This document shows, in pieces, positions 43,185 to 50,617 of a stretch of DNA of 64,000 nt. A program made the position numbers and the translations under genes. Under the pieces are notes generated by a model. The model had not been told where the DNA came from. It saw only the letters and a list, made by a program, of their open reading frames with translations, and searched no databases. The DNA comes from Mycolicibacterium chlorophenolicum. GTDB lineage: Bacteria; Actinomycetota; Actinomycetes; Mycobacteriales; Mycobacteriaceae. Numbering within the stretch: position 1 is the first letter of the stretch; every line of letters starts with the position of its first letter. The DNA is taken from NCBI RefSeq assembly GCF_001044235.1, contig NZ_JYNL01000069.1:479643-543642 (forward strand), given 5' to 3'.

Positions 43185-43934
43185 TCAGGCGAAGCGCTTG
43201 GTGAATCTGGGAGGCAACACCTTCATGACCTCCACCAGCGGCCACCACGGCCACGCCGGCACGACGGCGCGGCCCTTCTCCTTCTCGATCGCGTCCACCA
43301 TCGCTTTGACGCCGGTCTCGTTGTCGACCATCAGCATCGTGGTGTTCGACTTCGCGGTCATCTCGGATTCGATGTAGCCGGGCTCCAGCACGGTGATCTT
43401 GATCGGGCCCGACGGGTATTCGGCACGCAGCGATTCGCCCAGCGATGTCACGCCCGCCTTGCTCGCGGCGTAGGCGGCCTTGTGTCCGGGCACGCCGACG
43501 TTGCCGAGCACCGACGACACCAGGACCAGATGGCCCCGGCCGGCCGCCTTGAACATCTCCATCGCGGTCTCGATCTGCACCAGTGCGGCAACCAGATTCG
43601 TCTCGATGGTGGCCTTGTTGGCCCACAGCTTGCCGCCGCCGAGGGGGTAGCCCTTGCCGATGCCGGCGTTGACGATCACGCAGTCCAGCCCCCCGAGCTC
43701 GTCGGAGAGCTCGGCGAACACCTTGGGCACCTGCTCGTGGTCGTTGACGTCGAGCGCGGCCACCGCGACGGTGATCCCGGGGTGACGCGCGAGCAGTTCG
43801 GCCTTGAGCTCGTCGAGGTTGTCGACGCGGCGGGCGCACAGCGCCAGGTCGCGGCCCCGGGCGGCGAACTGGCGGGCCATGCCCGCGCCGAGTCCCGAAC
43901 TGGCGCCGGTGATGAGGATCTTCTGCCGAGTCAC
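43185..43934 (-). CDS. Short-chain dehydrogenase/reductase (Rv0945-like)
   Basis: 249-residue SDR with the NAD(P) motif TGASSGLGAG (residues 9-18), ALDVND, VNAGIG, the catalytic Ser in VLVSSVLG and YAASK (Tyr/Lys). Arg residues after the second strand (CARRVD) favour NADPH. The C-terminus PWWPLVEVMKVLPPRFTKRFA is typical of the mycobacterial subfamily, which is often membrane-associated. The substrate is unknown. It lies downstream of the Fpg/Nei gene in the same direction with 47 bases between. Confidence 0.92.
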   Translation of the reverse strand: MTRQKILITGASSGLGAGMARQFAARGRDLALCARRVDNLDELKAELLARHPGITVAVAALDVNDHEQVPKVFAELSDELGGLDCVIVNAGIGKGYPLGGGKLWANKATIETNLVAALVQIETAMEMFKAAGRGHLVLVSSVLGNVGVPGHKAAYAASKAGVTSLGESLRAEYPSGPIKITVLEPGYIESEMTAKSNTTMLMVDNETGVKAMVDAIEKEKGRAVVPAWPWWPLVEVMKVLPPRFTKRFA

Positions 43935-43962
43935 CGGGGCAGGATAACCGAGTTAGACAAGT

Positions 43963-43973
43963 GCGCCGAAATC
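43963..43973. repeat. Solitary half-site of the 49-bp palindrome
   Basis: GCGCCGAAATC matches the right arm of the palindromic element, in the 47-base gap between the Fpg/Nei stop and the SDR start. No left arm is present, so this is a remnant or chance match. Confidence 0.35.
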
Positions 43974-43981
43974 GAGGACTG

Positions 43982-44845
43982 CTACTTGAGCAGTTTGGAC
44001 AGCCGGCGGTCGGCGAGCACCTTGCCGCCGGTCTGACACGTCGGGCAGTACTGGAAGGACTTGTCGGCGAACGACACCTCGCGCACGGTGTCACCGCACA
44101 CGGGGCACGGCATGCCGGTGCGGGCGTGCACCCGCAGCCCCGAGCGCTTCTCCCCCTTGAGCGTGGCGGCCTGCTGCCCGACCGACCGCGTGACGGCATC
44201 GCTCAGCACGTCGATCATCGCGGTGTGCAACGCGGCGAGTTGCGCATCCGTCAGCTTGTTGGCTGTCGCGAACGGGGACAACTTGGCCACGTGCAGGATC
44301 TCGTCGCTGTAGGCATTGCCGATCCCCGCGATCACCTTCTGGTCGGTGATGACGGTCTTGATGCGCCCGGTGTTGCCGCGCAGCGCGTCCGCCAACCCGT
44401 CGGCGGTCAGGGACAGCGCGTCCGGGCCCAGCGACGCGATCTGCGGCACGGCCATCGGATCGGTCACCAACCACACCGCCAGCCGCTTCTGCGTGCCGGC
44501 CTCGGTGAGGTCGAACCCCGCCCCCTCGCCGGGCGTGCCGAGGTGCACCCGCAGGGCGATGGGCCCCTTGCCCGGCTTGAGCGGGGCCGCGGCGAGTTTG
44601 TCCGACCACCGCAGCCAGCCCGCACGCGACAGATGGGTGATCAGGTGCAGTTCGCCGGCCTGCATGCCCAGGTACTTGCCCCACCGGTTCGCCCCGGTGA
44701 CCTCGTGGCCGTGCAGCGCGGACGGCGGCGGGTCGAACGTCTTGAGCACCGAGAGCGCGGCCACGTCGATCCGACCGACGGTTCGGCCGACCGCGTGCCG
44801 GCGCAGATGATCGGCCAGGGCTTCCACCTCGGGCAGTTCGGGCAT
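43982..44845 (-). CDS. Fpg/Nei-family DNA glycosylase (Rv0944-like, full length)
   Basis: 287-residue formamidopyrimidine/endonuclease VIII-type glycosylase-lyase for oxidised bases. The mature N-terminus PELPEVE supplies the catalytic Pro and Glu, a Lys lies in the ...NRWGKYL turn, and the helix-two-turn-helix contains IAGIGNAYSDEIL. The C-terminal zinc finger CPVC...CPTC is complete. As recalled, M. tuberculosis Rv0944 is only about 158 residues and looks truncated, so this copy shows the intact ancestor. ATG 44845. Next to it, leftward, is the SDR gene. Confidence 0.93.
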   Translation of the reverse strand: MPELPEVEALADHLRRHAVGRTVGRIDVAALSVLKTFDPPPSALHGHEVTGANRWGKYLGMQAGELHLITHLSRAGWLRWSDKLAAAPLKPGKGPIALRVHLGTPGEGAGFDLTEAGTQKRLAVWLVTDPMAVPQIASLGPDALSLTADGLADALRGNTGRIKTVITDQKVIAGIGNAYSDEILHVAKLSPFATANKLTDAQLAALHTAMIDVLSDAVTRSVGQQAATLKGEKRSGLRVHARTGMPCPVCGDTVREVSFADKSFQYCPTCQTGGKVLADRRLSKLLK

Positions 44846-44850
44846 ACCTC

Positions 44851-45246
44851 TCAGTCTGCCCTGACGATCAGCGAGAGCAGCCAACTCACGACAGACAGCA
44901 CGATCGCGGCCCAGATCGCCGTCCACCAGAAGTCGTCGATGAACAGGCCCCAGTGCGTGGTGTGCTCGGTGATCCACGACGTGATCCACAGCATGAACGC
45001 GTTGATCACGATGTGGAACAGACCCAGCGTCAGGATGTAGAGCGGGATCGAGATGATCTGCACGATGGGCTTGATGACGGCGTTGACCAGCCCGAAGATC
45101 ACCGCCACGACGAAGATGATCCCGACCCGCGCCGCGGTCGAGTCGCCGCCGACGAAGGCGATACCGGGGACGACGAGCGTCACGACCCACAGCGCCACCC
45201 CGGTGAGCGCGGCGCGCAGAAGGAACGGCGTCACAGGCTTCATCAT
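44851..45246 (-). CDS. Phage holin family (superfamily IV, YvlD-like) membrane protein
   Basis: 131-residue protein with four hydrophobic helices and the family segments GLVNAVIKPIVQIISIPLYILTLG and FMLWITSWI. Despite the name, members are ordinary chromosomal membrane proteins of unknown role, found widely in bacteria. Two adjacent ATG codons (45246, 45243) can serve as start. It lies 5 bases upstream of the glycosylase gene and is probably co-transcribed with it. Confidence 0.88.
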   Translation of the reverse strand: MMKPVTPFLLRAALTGVALWVVTLVVPGIAFVGGDSTAARVGIIFVVAVIFGLVNAVIKPIVQIISIPLYILTLGLFHIVINAFMLWITSWITEHTTHWGLFIDDFWWTAIWAAIVLSVVSWLLSLIVRAD

Positions 45247-45271
45247 GCCTCGCGGCCCGGCGATCCGACCA

Positions 45272-45291
45272 GTACCGCAAGTATGCGGTAC
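45272..45291. promoter_or_regulatory. Palindromic operator upstream of the AurF-like gene
   Basis: Perfect 8-bp arms GTACCGCA / TGCGGTAC around AGTA, 9 bases before a -35-like TTGACA. The form is typical of TetR-family operators. No regulator is encoded next to it. Confidence 0.7.
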
Positions 45292-45299
45292 CGAGGGTA

Positions 45300-45329
45300 T
45301 TGACATGTTGCTGCGCGGCTCCCTACCGT
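45300..45329 (+). promoter_or_regulatory. SigA-type promoter of the AurF-like operon
   Basis: Consensus -35 TTGACA (45300-45305), 18-base spacer and -10-like TACCGT (45324-45329), 30 bases before the ATG at 45360. Confidence 0.6.
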
Positions 45330-45359
45330 CGAGGGCACCACGACGAAGGGACGCTCGAG

Positions 45360-46268
45360 ATGTCCGCTCCAGCAACACCCCAGACCGCTGCCCCGACGCG
45401 TGACGCGTTCGCCGACCGCCTGCTCAAAGGGTCGGTCAAGAAGTCCTTCGCACCCGTCGTCGACATCGACTGGGACGCACCGCTGGATCCGGACAAGTTC
45501 TTCCTGCCACCGAAGACCGTGTCGCTGTACGGAACACCGTTGTGGGACAGCATGACTCGGGAGCAGCAGATCGAGTTGTCCCGACAGGAACTCGCCAACA
45601 CACTGTCGGCGGGCATCTGGTTCGAGAACATCCTCAACCAGGCGCTGCTGCGCAAGATGATGCACCAGGACCCCACGGCCCGCGCCACCCACTACGAGCT
45701 GACCGAACTCGGTGACGAAACCCGACACATGGTGATGTTCGGCAAGGCGATCGATCGCATCGGCGCAAAGCCGGTGCGGCCCAGGCGGTATCAGCGGGTC
45801 ATCATCAACGCACTGCCGTTCGCGTTCCAGGGCTCCCTGCTGTGGGTGGCCGCGCTCGTGGGCGAGGAGATCTTCGACTCGCTGCAGCGGCAGATGATGG
45901 ACGACCCCGAACTGCAGCCGCTCGTGCAACGGCTGATGCGCATCCACGTGACCGAGGAGGCCCGCCACATCCAGTTCGCCCGTGACGGACTGCGCAAGCG
46001 TGCCCCCCACATGGGGCGGCTGTCGCGACTGTGGGTGGCCAACATCCACGGCGCCGGCGGGCTGTTCTTCCGGCACCTGTTCACCAACCGCGTGCAGTAC
46101 GCGCGTGTGGGCCTCGACGCGCGTGAGGCCCGGCGCATCGCGCGTACCAGTCCGCACCGCCACGAGGTCCAGGTGCTCGGCTTCGCTCCGCTCGCCGCGT
46201 TCCTCGGCGAGGTCGGCCTGATGGGGCCCATCGCCCGGCGGGTGTGGAAGCGCAGCGGCTTCCTGTGA
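45360..46268 (+). CDS. AurF-type diiron oxygenase
   Basis: 302-residue ferritin-like diiron protein of the AurF (p-aminobenzoate N-oxygenase) family. Metal ligands are recognisable in ELTELGDETRHMVMF (ExxxH) and HVTEEARHIQFA (EExxH), with further Glu in the first and third helices (NTLSAGIWFEN, GEEIFDSL). It would oxygenate an amine or carbon substrate; the substrate is unknown. ATG 45360 follows GGGACGCTCGAG. The stop overlaps the next gene's GTG (GTGA), so the two are translationally coupled. An operator-like palindrome lies upstream. Confidence 0.88.
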   Translation: MSAPATPQTAAPTRDAFADRLLKGSVKKSFAPVVDIDWDAPLDPDKFFLPPKTVSLYGTPLWDSMTREQQIELSRQELANTLSAGIWFENILNQALLRKMMHQDPTARATHYELTELGDETRHMVMFGKAIDRIGAKPVRPRRYQRVIINALPFAFQGSLLWVAALVGEEIFDSLQRQMMDDPELQPLVQRLMRIHVTEEARHIQFARDGLRKRAPHMGRLSRLWVANIHGAGGLFFRHLFTNRVQYARVGLDAREARRIARTSPHRHEVQVLGFAPLAAFLGEVGLMGPIARRVWKRSGFL

Positions 46269-46978
46269 TCGAGACGGTGATGTACGTCAGCGCAGCGGTG
46301 GACGCCCACTTCGACGAGCAGACCCACACCTGGACCGCCGGCGGCCGCACCGCACGGGTGCTGATCTCGACCGACGGCACGTTGCCCGCCTCGGCGCCGG
46401 CGTCCGCCGGCGCGCTCGAGCCCTACCTCGGGGTGGCCGTCCACGGTGTCCCCAACTACTTCCTGCTCACCGGCCCTGACACCGCGGCGCAGAAGAGCTA
46501 CATCGCCAAGTGCCTGCAGCACCTGGACCGCACCGACGGATCACGCATCGAGGTCCGGGCGGCCACCCAGCGCATGTTCGCCGATCGGGGACGGCCGCGA
46601 GACCACCGCAGCGGCCGCTACTGGCGCGCCGTGGGGGCGAAGATCCCGTCGGCGTTCGAGGTGCAGTCCGCCGTCGGGGACGACGACGAGGTCTACGACG
46701 GGCCCGCCACCGTCACCGTCGACGGGTGCGATCACGCGACCCGAGTGCGGCTGACCGGCCGGATGGAGCCGATCGACGGTCGATACCACTGGCGCGGAAC
46801 GGTTTTCGCCGACCTAGAGGGCGTGAAGCTCCCCCACGACGTGGACGTCGCGGTGGACGGTCGAACGGCCCGCGCGCGCCTGACCGAGCGCACACCGCAG
46901 GCGGGATACAGCGTGACGGGCACCGGGTCGCCGCCGTTCGCGCTCGCCGGGACCGATATCGACGTTCCACTCCTGTAA
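46265..46978 (+). CDS. DUF4873 protein with flavin-monooxygenase tail but no FAD domain
   Basis: 237-residue protein. The first 100 residues resemble the C-terminal part of FAD-containing (Baeyer-Villiger type) monooxygenases (EPYLGVAVHGVPNYFLLTGPD). The remainder (about 118-235) looks like the DUF4873 domain that mycobacterial monooxygenases such as Rv0943c carry at the C-terminus. The N-terminal FAD and NADPH Rossmann motifs (GxGxxG) are absent and no frame upstream supplies them, since that space codes for the AurF-like enzyme. GTG 46265 overlaps its stop, so the protein may work as its partner. Confidence 0.72.
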   Translation: MIETVMYVSAAVDAHFDEQTHTWTAGGRTARVLISTDGTLPASAPASAGALEPYLGVAVHGVPNYFLLTGPDTAAQKSYIAKCLQHLDRTDGSRIEVRAATQRMFADRGRPRDHRSGRYWRAVGAKIPSAFEVQSAVGDDDEVYDGPATVTVDGCDHATRVRLTGRMEPIDGRYHWRGTVFADLEGVKLPHDVDVAVDGRTARARLTERTPQAGYSVTGTGSPPFALAGTDIDVPLL

Positions 46979-47000
46979 GACGATCGCCGTCCCGCCGTTC

Positions 47001-47014
47001 TGGAACACGTTCTA
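47001..47014. promoter_or_regulatory. KstR-type box upstream of the Rv0940c-like gene
   Basis: TGGAACACGTTCTA, identical to the box at 26728, fits TNNAACNNGTTNNA. It overlaps a -10-like TAGTAT (47013-47018), 31-44 bases before the GTG start. Confidence 0.82.
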
Positions 47015-47044
47015 GTATTCGGTCAGCGACGAGCAGGAGGCGAT

Positions 47045-47917
47045 GTGCGGTTCACCTTTGCAGAGGCGATGACCGATCCGACGTACTACGTACCTCTGGC
47101 CAAGGCCGCCGAGGCCGCGGGGTACCACGCGATGACCATTCCGGACAGCGTGGCCTACCCGTTCGAATCGGACTCGACCTATCCGTACACGCCCGACGGC
47201 AGCCGCGAGTTCCTCGACGGCAAGGCCTTCATCGAATCGTTCGTGCTGACCGCCGCGCTGTGCGCCGTGACGACGACGCTGCACTTCAACCACTTCGTGC
47301 TCAAGCTGCCGATCCGGCCGCCGGCCCTGGTGGCCAAGCAGGCCGGCTCGCTGGCCGCGCTGTTCGACAACCGGTTGGGCCTCGGCGTCGGCACCAGCCC
47401 GTGGCCGGAGGACTACGAGCTGCTGAACGTGCCGTTCGCGCGGCGCGGCAAGCGGATGGACGAGTGCATCGACATCATCAAGGGCCTGACCACCGGCGAG
47501 TACTTCGAATACCACGGCGAGTTCTACGACATCCCCAAGACGAAGATGACGCCCGCGCCGAGCCGGCCGGTCCCGATCCTCATCGGCGGGCACGCCGACG
47601 CCGCGCTGCGCCGCGCCGCACGCAACGACGGCTGGATGCACGGCGGCGGCGACCCGGCAGAACTCGACGCCCTGCTGGCCAAGCTGTCCCGGTTCCGCGA
47701 GGAACAGGGCACCGCCGACGACCCGGATTTCCAGATCCACGTCATCTCGATCGACGCCTACACCCCCGACGGCATCAAGCGGCTGCAGGACAAGGGCGTC
47801 ACCGACGTCATCGTCGGATTCCGGATCCCGTACATCACCGGACCGGACACCGAACCGCTGGACACGAAGGTGCGCAACCTCGAGATGTTCGCCGAGAACG
47901 TGATCGCGAAGGTCTGA
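47045..47917 (+). CDS. LLM-class (F420-type) oxidoreductase, Rv0940c-like
   Basis: 290-residue luciferase-like oxidoreductase: MRFTFAEAMTDPTYYVPLAKAAE, AGYHAMTIPDS, NRLGLGVGTSPWPEDY, HGEFYDIP and PVPILIGGHADAALRRAAR. The cofactor is probably F420 or FMN; the substrate is unknown. GTG 47045 has a strong AGGAGG site. It carries its own promoter with a KstR-type box, so it is predicted to respond to sterol catabolism independently of the AurF pair that precedes it. Confidence 0.9.
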   Translation: MRFTFAEAMTDPTYYVPLAKAAEAAGYHAMTIPDSVAYPFESDSTYPYTPDGSREFLDGKAFIESFVLTAALCAVTTTLHFNHFVLKLPIRPPALVAKQAGSLAALFDNRLGLGVGTSPWPEDYELLNVPFARRGKRMDECIDIIKGLTTGEYFEYHGEFYDIPKTKMTPAPSRPVPILIGGHADAALRRAARNDGWMHGGGDPAELDALLAKLSRFREEQGTADDPDFQIHVISIDAYTPDGIKRLQDKGVTDVIVGFRIPYITGPDTEPLDTKVRNLEMFAENVIAKV

Positions 47918-47975
47918 CGTTGCCGTCGATACCTGTTCTGCATGTTCGCGCCGCAAACTGGGTAGTGTTCGGCCG

Positions 47976-48686
47976 ATGACACGCGGCGTGTACGACGTTC
48001 CGGATGCGTTCGATGCGGGAGCCGGCGCCTACGACGGCCTCGTCGGCGCCAACCCCGGCTACAACGAGCACCTCCTGTTGTCGGCGCAACGCATGCAGAT
48101 CCCCGACCAGGGGCGCGGCCTGCGGCTGCTGGACATCGGCTGCGGCACCGGCCTGTCGACTGCGGCCCTGCTCCAGGTGGCGCCGCAGGCCGAGATCATC
48201 GGCGTCGACGGATCGGCGGGGATGCTGGCACAGGCCCGGGCGAAACAGTGGCCCGACTCGGTGCGCTTCGTGCACAGCCGCGCCGAGGGCCTCGCCGACG
48301 CCGGGGTCAGCGGCCCCTTGGACGGCATCCTCGCCGCATACCTGGTGCGCAACCTGACCGACCCCGACCCGGTGCTGCAGGAGTTGCGGGCGCTGTTGCG
48401 GCCCGGCGGCGTCTTCGCGGCCCACGAGTACTCGGTGCGGGATTCCCGGCTCGCCGGCGTCATCTGGAACGCGGTGTGCGCGGCGATCATCATCCCGGCC
48501 GGGCGGCTGCGCTCCGGGGACGCGAGCCTCTACCGGTACCTGCGCACCAGCGTCAACGAGTTCGACGGCGCCGGAGCTTTTCGGAACCGTCTGCAGCGCA
48601 ACGGTTTCGTCGACGTGCACAGCCTGACGGTGCCGGGCTGGCAGCGCAACATCGTGCACACGTTCCTGGGACGCGCCCCGCGCTGA
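47976..48686 (+). CDS. SAM-dependent methyltransferase (class I, UbiE-like)
   Basis: 236-residue class I methyltransferase. SAM motif I LRLLDIGCGTGLST is followed by IIGVDGSAGML, the post-II GILAAYLVRNLTDPD and LRPGGVFAAHEYSV. A C-terminal hydrophobic stretch (GVIWNAVCAAIIIPAGRL) resembles those of lipid or quinone methyltransferases. The substrate is unknown. It lies 58 bases after the LLM gene in the same direction and converges on the ROK gene. Confidence 0.88.
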   Translation: MTRGVYDVPDAFDAGAGAYDGLVGANPGYNEHLLLSAQRMQIPDQGRGLRLLDIGCGTGLSTAALLQVAPQAEIIGVDGSAGMLAQARAKQWPDSVRFVHSRAEGLADAGVSGPLDGILAAYLVRNLTDPDPVLQELRALLRPGGVFAAHEYSVRDSRLAGVIWNAVCAAIIIPAGRLRSGDASLYRYLRTSVNEFDGAGAFRNRLQRNGFVDVHSLTVPGWQRNIVHTFLGRAPR

Positions 48687-48692
48687 CCCCCG

Positions 48693-49868
48693 TCACACCG
48701 GAGCGCCGACGACGCCGGGAGCGAGAACGTCGTCGAGCACCATCATGGCCGTTCCGATGACGCCGGCACGGTCGCCGTGGTGCGAGGGCACGATCTGCAG
48801 GCTTCGGGTGGCCAGCGCAGTGGCGTTGCCGTACAACGTCTCCCGCAGCCCGGCGACGAAGATGTCGTAGGCGCCCGCGACGTCGCCGGCCACCACCAGC
48901 GCCGCGGGATTGAGCAGATTCACCGCGCCGGCCAGAACCTCGCCGACGTGCCGGCCGCTCTCACGAATCAGCCTGCGAGCCAGCGCATCTCCGCTGTGGG
49001 CCAGATCCACGACGTCGCGCAGACTGCGCACCGTCCTGCCCTCGTCGTTCAGCGCCCGCACCAGGGCCCAGCCGCCGGCGACCGCCTCCAGGCACCCCAC
49101 GTCGCCGCACCGGCACGGCACCCCGTCAGCGGCCGCCGTCTTGTCGTGTCCGAATTCCCCTGCAGCGCCGAGCGCCCCGCGCTGCAGGGCACCACCGGCC
49201 ACGATGCCGGCTCCCAGACCCGTGGACGCCTTGATCACCAGGACGTCGTCCAGCCCGCGGCCGGCGCCGGCACGCCACTCGGCGAGGGCGAACGCGTTGG
49301 CGTCGTTTCCCAACACCACGCGCGCCCCGCCGAGCGCGGCGAAGTACGGGGCGAGCGGCACGCCGTCCCACCCGGTCAGCACCGGCGAATCGAGACTGCA
49401 GCCGCGCTGCGCATCCACCGTGCCGGGCAGGCTGATCCCGATACCGAAGATCCGCGTGCCGCGGTGACCGGACTCGTCGAGCAGCGCCTCGAGCCGCGCC
49501 GCCACCGTCGGCATGAGGTCACCGGGACCGAAGCCGGGCTCCTCGTCGATGTCGGCGGCCGCGCGGATGTCGCCGGCCAGATCGCACACCGCCAGCCGCG
49601 CGCGACTGCCACCGATGGCAGCGGTCAGGACGATTCCGGCGTCGGCGTTGAACGACACGAGCGTGGCCGGCCGCCCGCCCGATGACGGCGCCTGATCCTG
49701 CTCGACGACCAGTCCGCGCGCCGTGAGTTCCCTCACCCGCGCGGCCACCGCGGTGCGCGACATTCCTGTGAGCGCCCCGATCTCCGCGCGGCTGATGGCG
49801 CGCTTGTCCCTGATGAGGGCATACAGGTCACCCACAGCGGTCACCGGGGCGGTGCGCAACAGTGCCAT
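48693..49868 (-). CDS. ROK-family transcriptional regulator
   Basis: 391-residue ROK protein of the NagC/XylR type: an N-terminal winged helix (about 12-70, ISRAEIGALTGMSRTAVAARVREL) and a sugar-kinase-like domain. The latter contains IGISLPGTVDAQRG, NDANAFALAEWRAG, the zinc motif of the family as GHDKTAAADGVPCRCGDVGCLE, and NPAALVVAGDV. Proteins with the HTH are usually repressors sensing a sugar or sugar phosphate. ATG 49868. It is divergent from the aldolase-like/MFS genes, with an AT-rich palindrome (49891-49913) between them that is a good operator candidate. Confidence 0.92.
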   Translation of the reverse strand: MALLRTAPVTAVGDLYALIRDKRAISRAEIGALTGMSRTAVAARVRELTARGLVVEQDQAPSSGGRPATLVSFNADAGIVLTAAIGGSRARLAVCDLAGDIRAAADIDEEPGFGPGDLMPTVAARLEALLDESGHRGTRIFGIGISLPGTVDAQRGCSLDSPVLTGWDGVPLAPYFAALGGARVVLGNDANAFALAEWRAGAGRGLDDVLVIKASTGLGAGIVAGGALQRGALGAAGEFGHDKTAAADGVPCRCGDVGCLEAVAGGWALVRALNDEGRTVRSLRDVVDLAHSGDALARRLIRESGRHVGEVLAGAVNLLNPAALVVAGDVAGAYDIFVAGLRETLYGNATALATRSLQIVPSHHGDRAGVIGTAMMVLDDVLAPGVVGAPV

Positions 49869-49890
49869 CTGCGCAGCGTAACCCGAACCA

Positions 49891-49913
49891 CTTTTGCTTT
49901 TAAAATGCAGAAG
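49891..49913. promoter_or_regulatory. Probable ROK operator
   Basis: 23-base inverted repeat with centre at 49902 and nine of eleven positions paired (left arm CTTTTGCTTTT). It is strikingly AT-rich in a GC-rich region, as ROK operators usually are, and lies between the divergent regulator and the aldolase-like/MFS genes. Confidence 0.65.
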
Positions 49914-49954
49914 TCGCGTTGAGAAGTACCGAATACGCACCTATCGTGATCGGG

Positions 49955-50617
49955 GTGAGAGAGCCGAGATCGTTGTTGGACGTCGCCCCGGTGATGCCCG
50001 TGATCAGCATGCGCAGCGCAGGAAGTCCGCTCGCTGCGGCGCGCGCCGCGGACGCCATCGCCGAGGCAGGGCTGCCGCTGGTGCAGATCGCTGTCGATGC
50101 GCCGGCCGTGTGGGATGCGATCGAGCGCATCCGCTCGGAGTCGCCGCAGATCGTCGTCGGAGCCGGTGCCCTGACCGCCGCCGGGGAGCCTGCGCTCGCC
50201 CGCGCCGCGGGCGCCGAATTCCTGGTCGCGACGGCGGCGGACCCGGCGCTGCGGATCGCGATGCGCGCCGCCGAACTGCCCCACCTACCGAGTGTCGCGA
50301 CGGTGCTCGACGCCATCGAGGTCCTCGACGAGGGCTACTCCGACATGGTGCTGCATCCGGCCGCCGCGCTCGGTGGTCTGCGCCACCTCGCGGCGTTGGC
50401 CGCCTTCGCGCCCGGGGCGCGCTTCGCGGCCGCCGGCGGTCTCACCCCCGCCGATCTGTCCGGATACCTCGCGGCGCCCAATGTCGGGTGCGTGATCGCC
50501 GACTGGCTGGCGCCCCGCGATGCGGTGCGGCGCCGCGACTGGAACCGCATCGGACGCCTCGCCGCGGTGTCCGTCACGCTGAGTACGCCGACCGTTCGAA
50601 GGGAGCGCGCGCTGTGA
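49955..50617 (+). CDS. KDPG/KHG aldolase-like protein lacking the catalytic Lys
   Basis: 220-residue TIM-barrel protein that aligns with Eda-type KDPG/KHG aldolase from start to end: PVMPVIS for PVVPVI, VVGAGAL for VGAGTV, HPAAALGG for FPAEANGG, AAGGLTPADLSGYLA for PTGGISPANYRDYLA. The Schiff-base Lys (E. coli Lys133, EFKFFPA) is Val in DMVLHPA, and the catalytic Glu45 (LEVTL) is Gln in VQIAV. The protein therefore cannot be a normal aldolase. GTG 49955 is preferred; GTG 49946 and TTG 49919 are possible. It overlaps the MFS gene by four bases and is divergent from the ROK regulator. Confidence 0.85.
   Translation: MREPRSLLDVAPVMPVISMRSAGSPLAAARAADAIAEAGLPLVQIAVDAPAVWDAIERIRSESPQIVVGAGALTAAGEPALARAAGAEFLVATAADPALRIAMRAAELPHLPSVATVLDAIEVLDEGYSDMVLHPAAALGGLRHLAALAAFAPGARFAAAGGLTPADLSGYLAAPNVGCVIADWLAPRDAVRRRDWNRIGRLAAVSVTLSTPTVRRERAL

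Noticed and set aside
44846..44860. Single CTCTCAG near the glycosylase start as an MprA box.
   Set aside because: No second repeat at the 11-base spacing seen at the two accepted sites.
44851..45246. Prophage remnant because of the holin family name.
   Set aside because: This family is an ordinary chromosomal membrane protein family, and no other phage genes are near.
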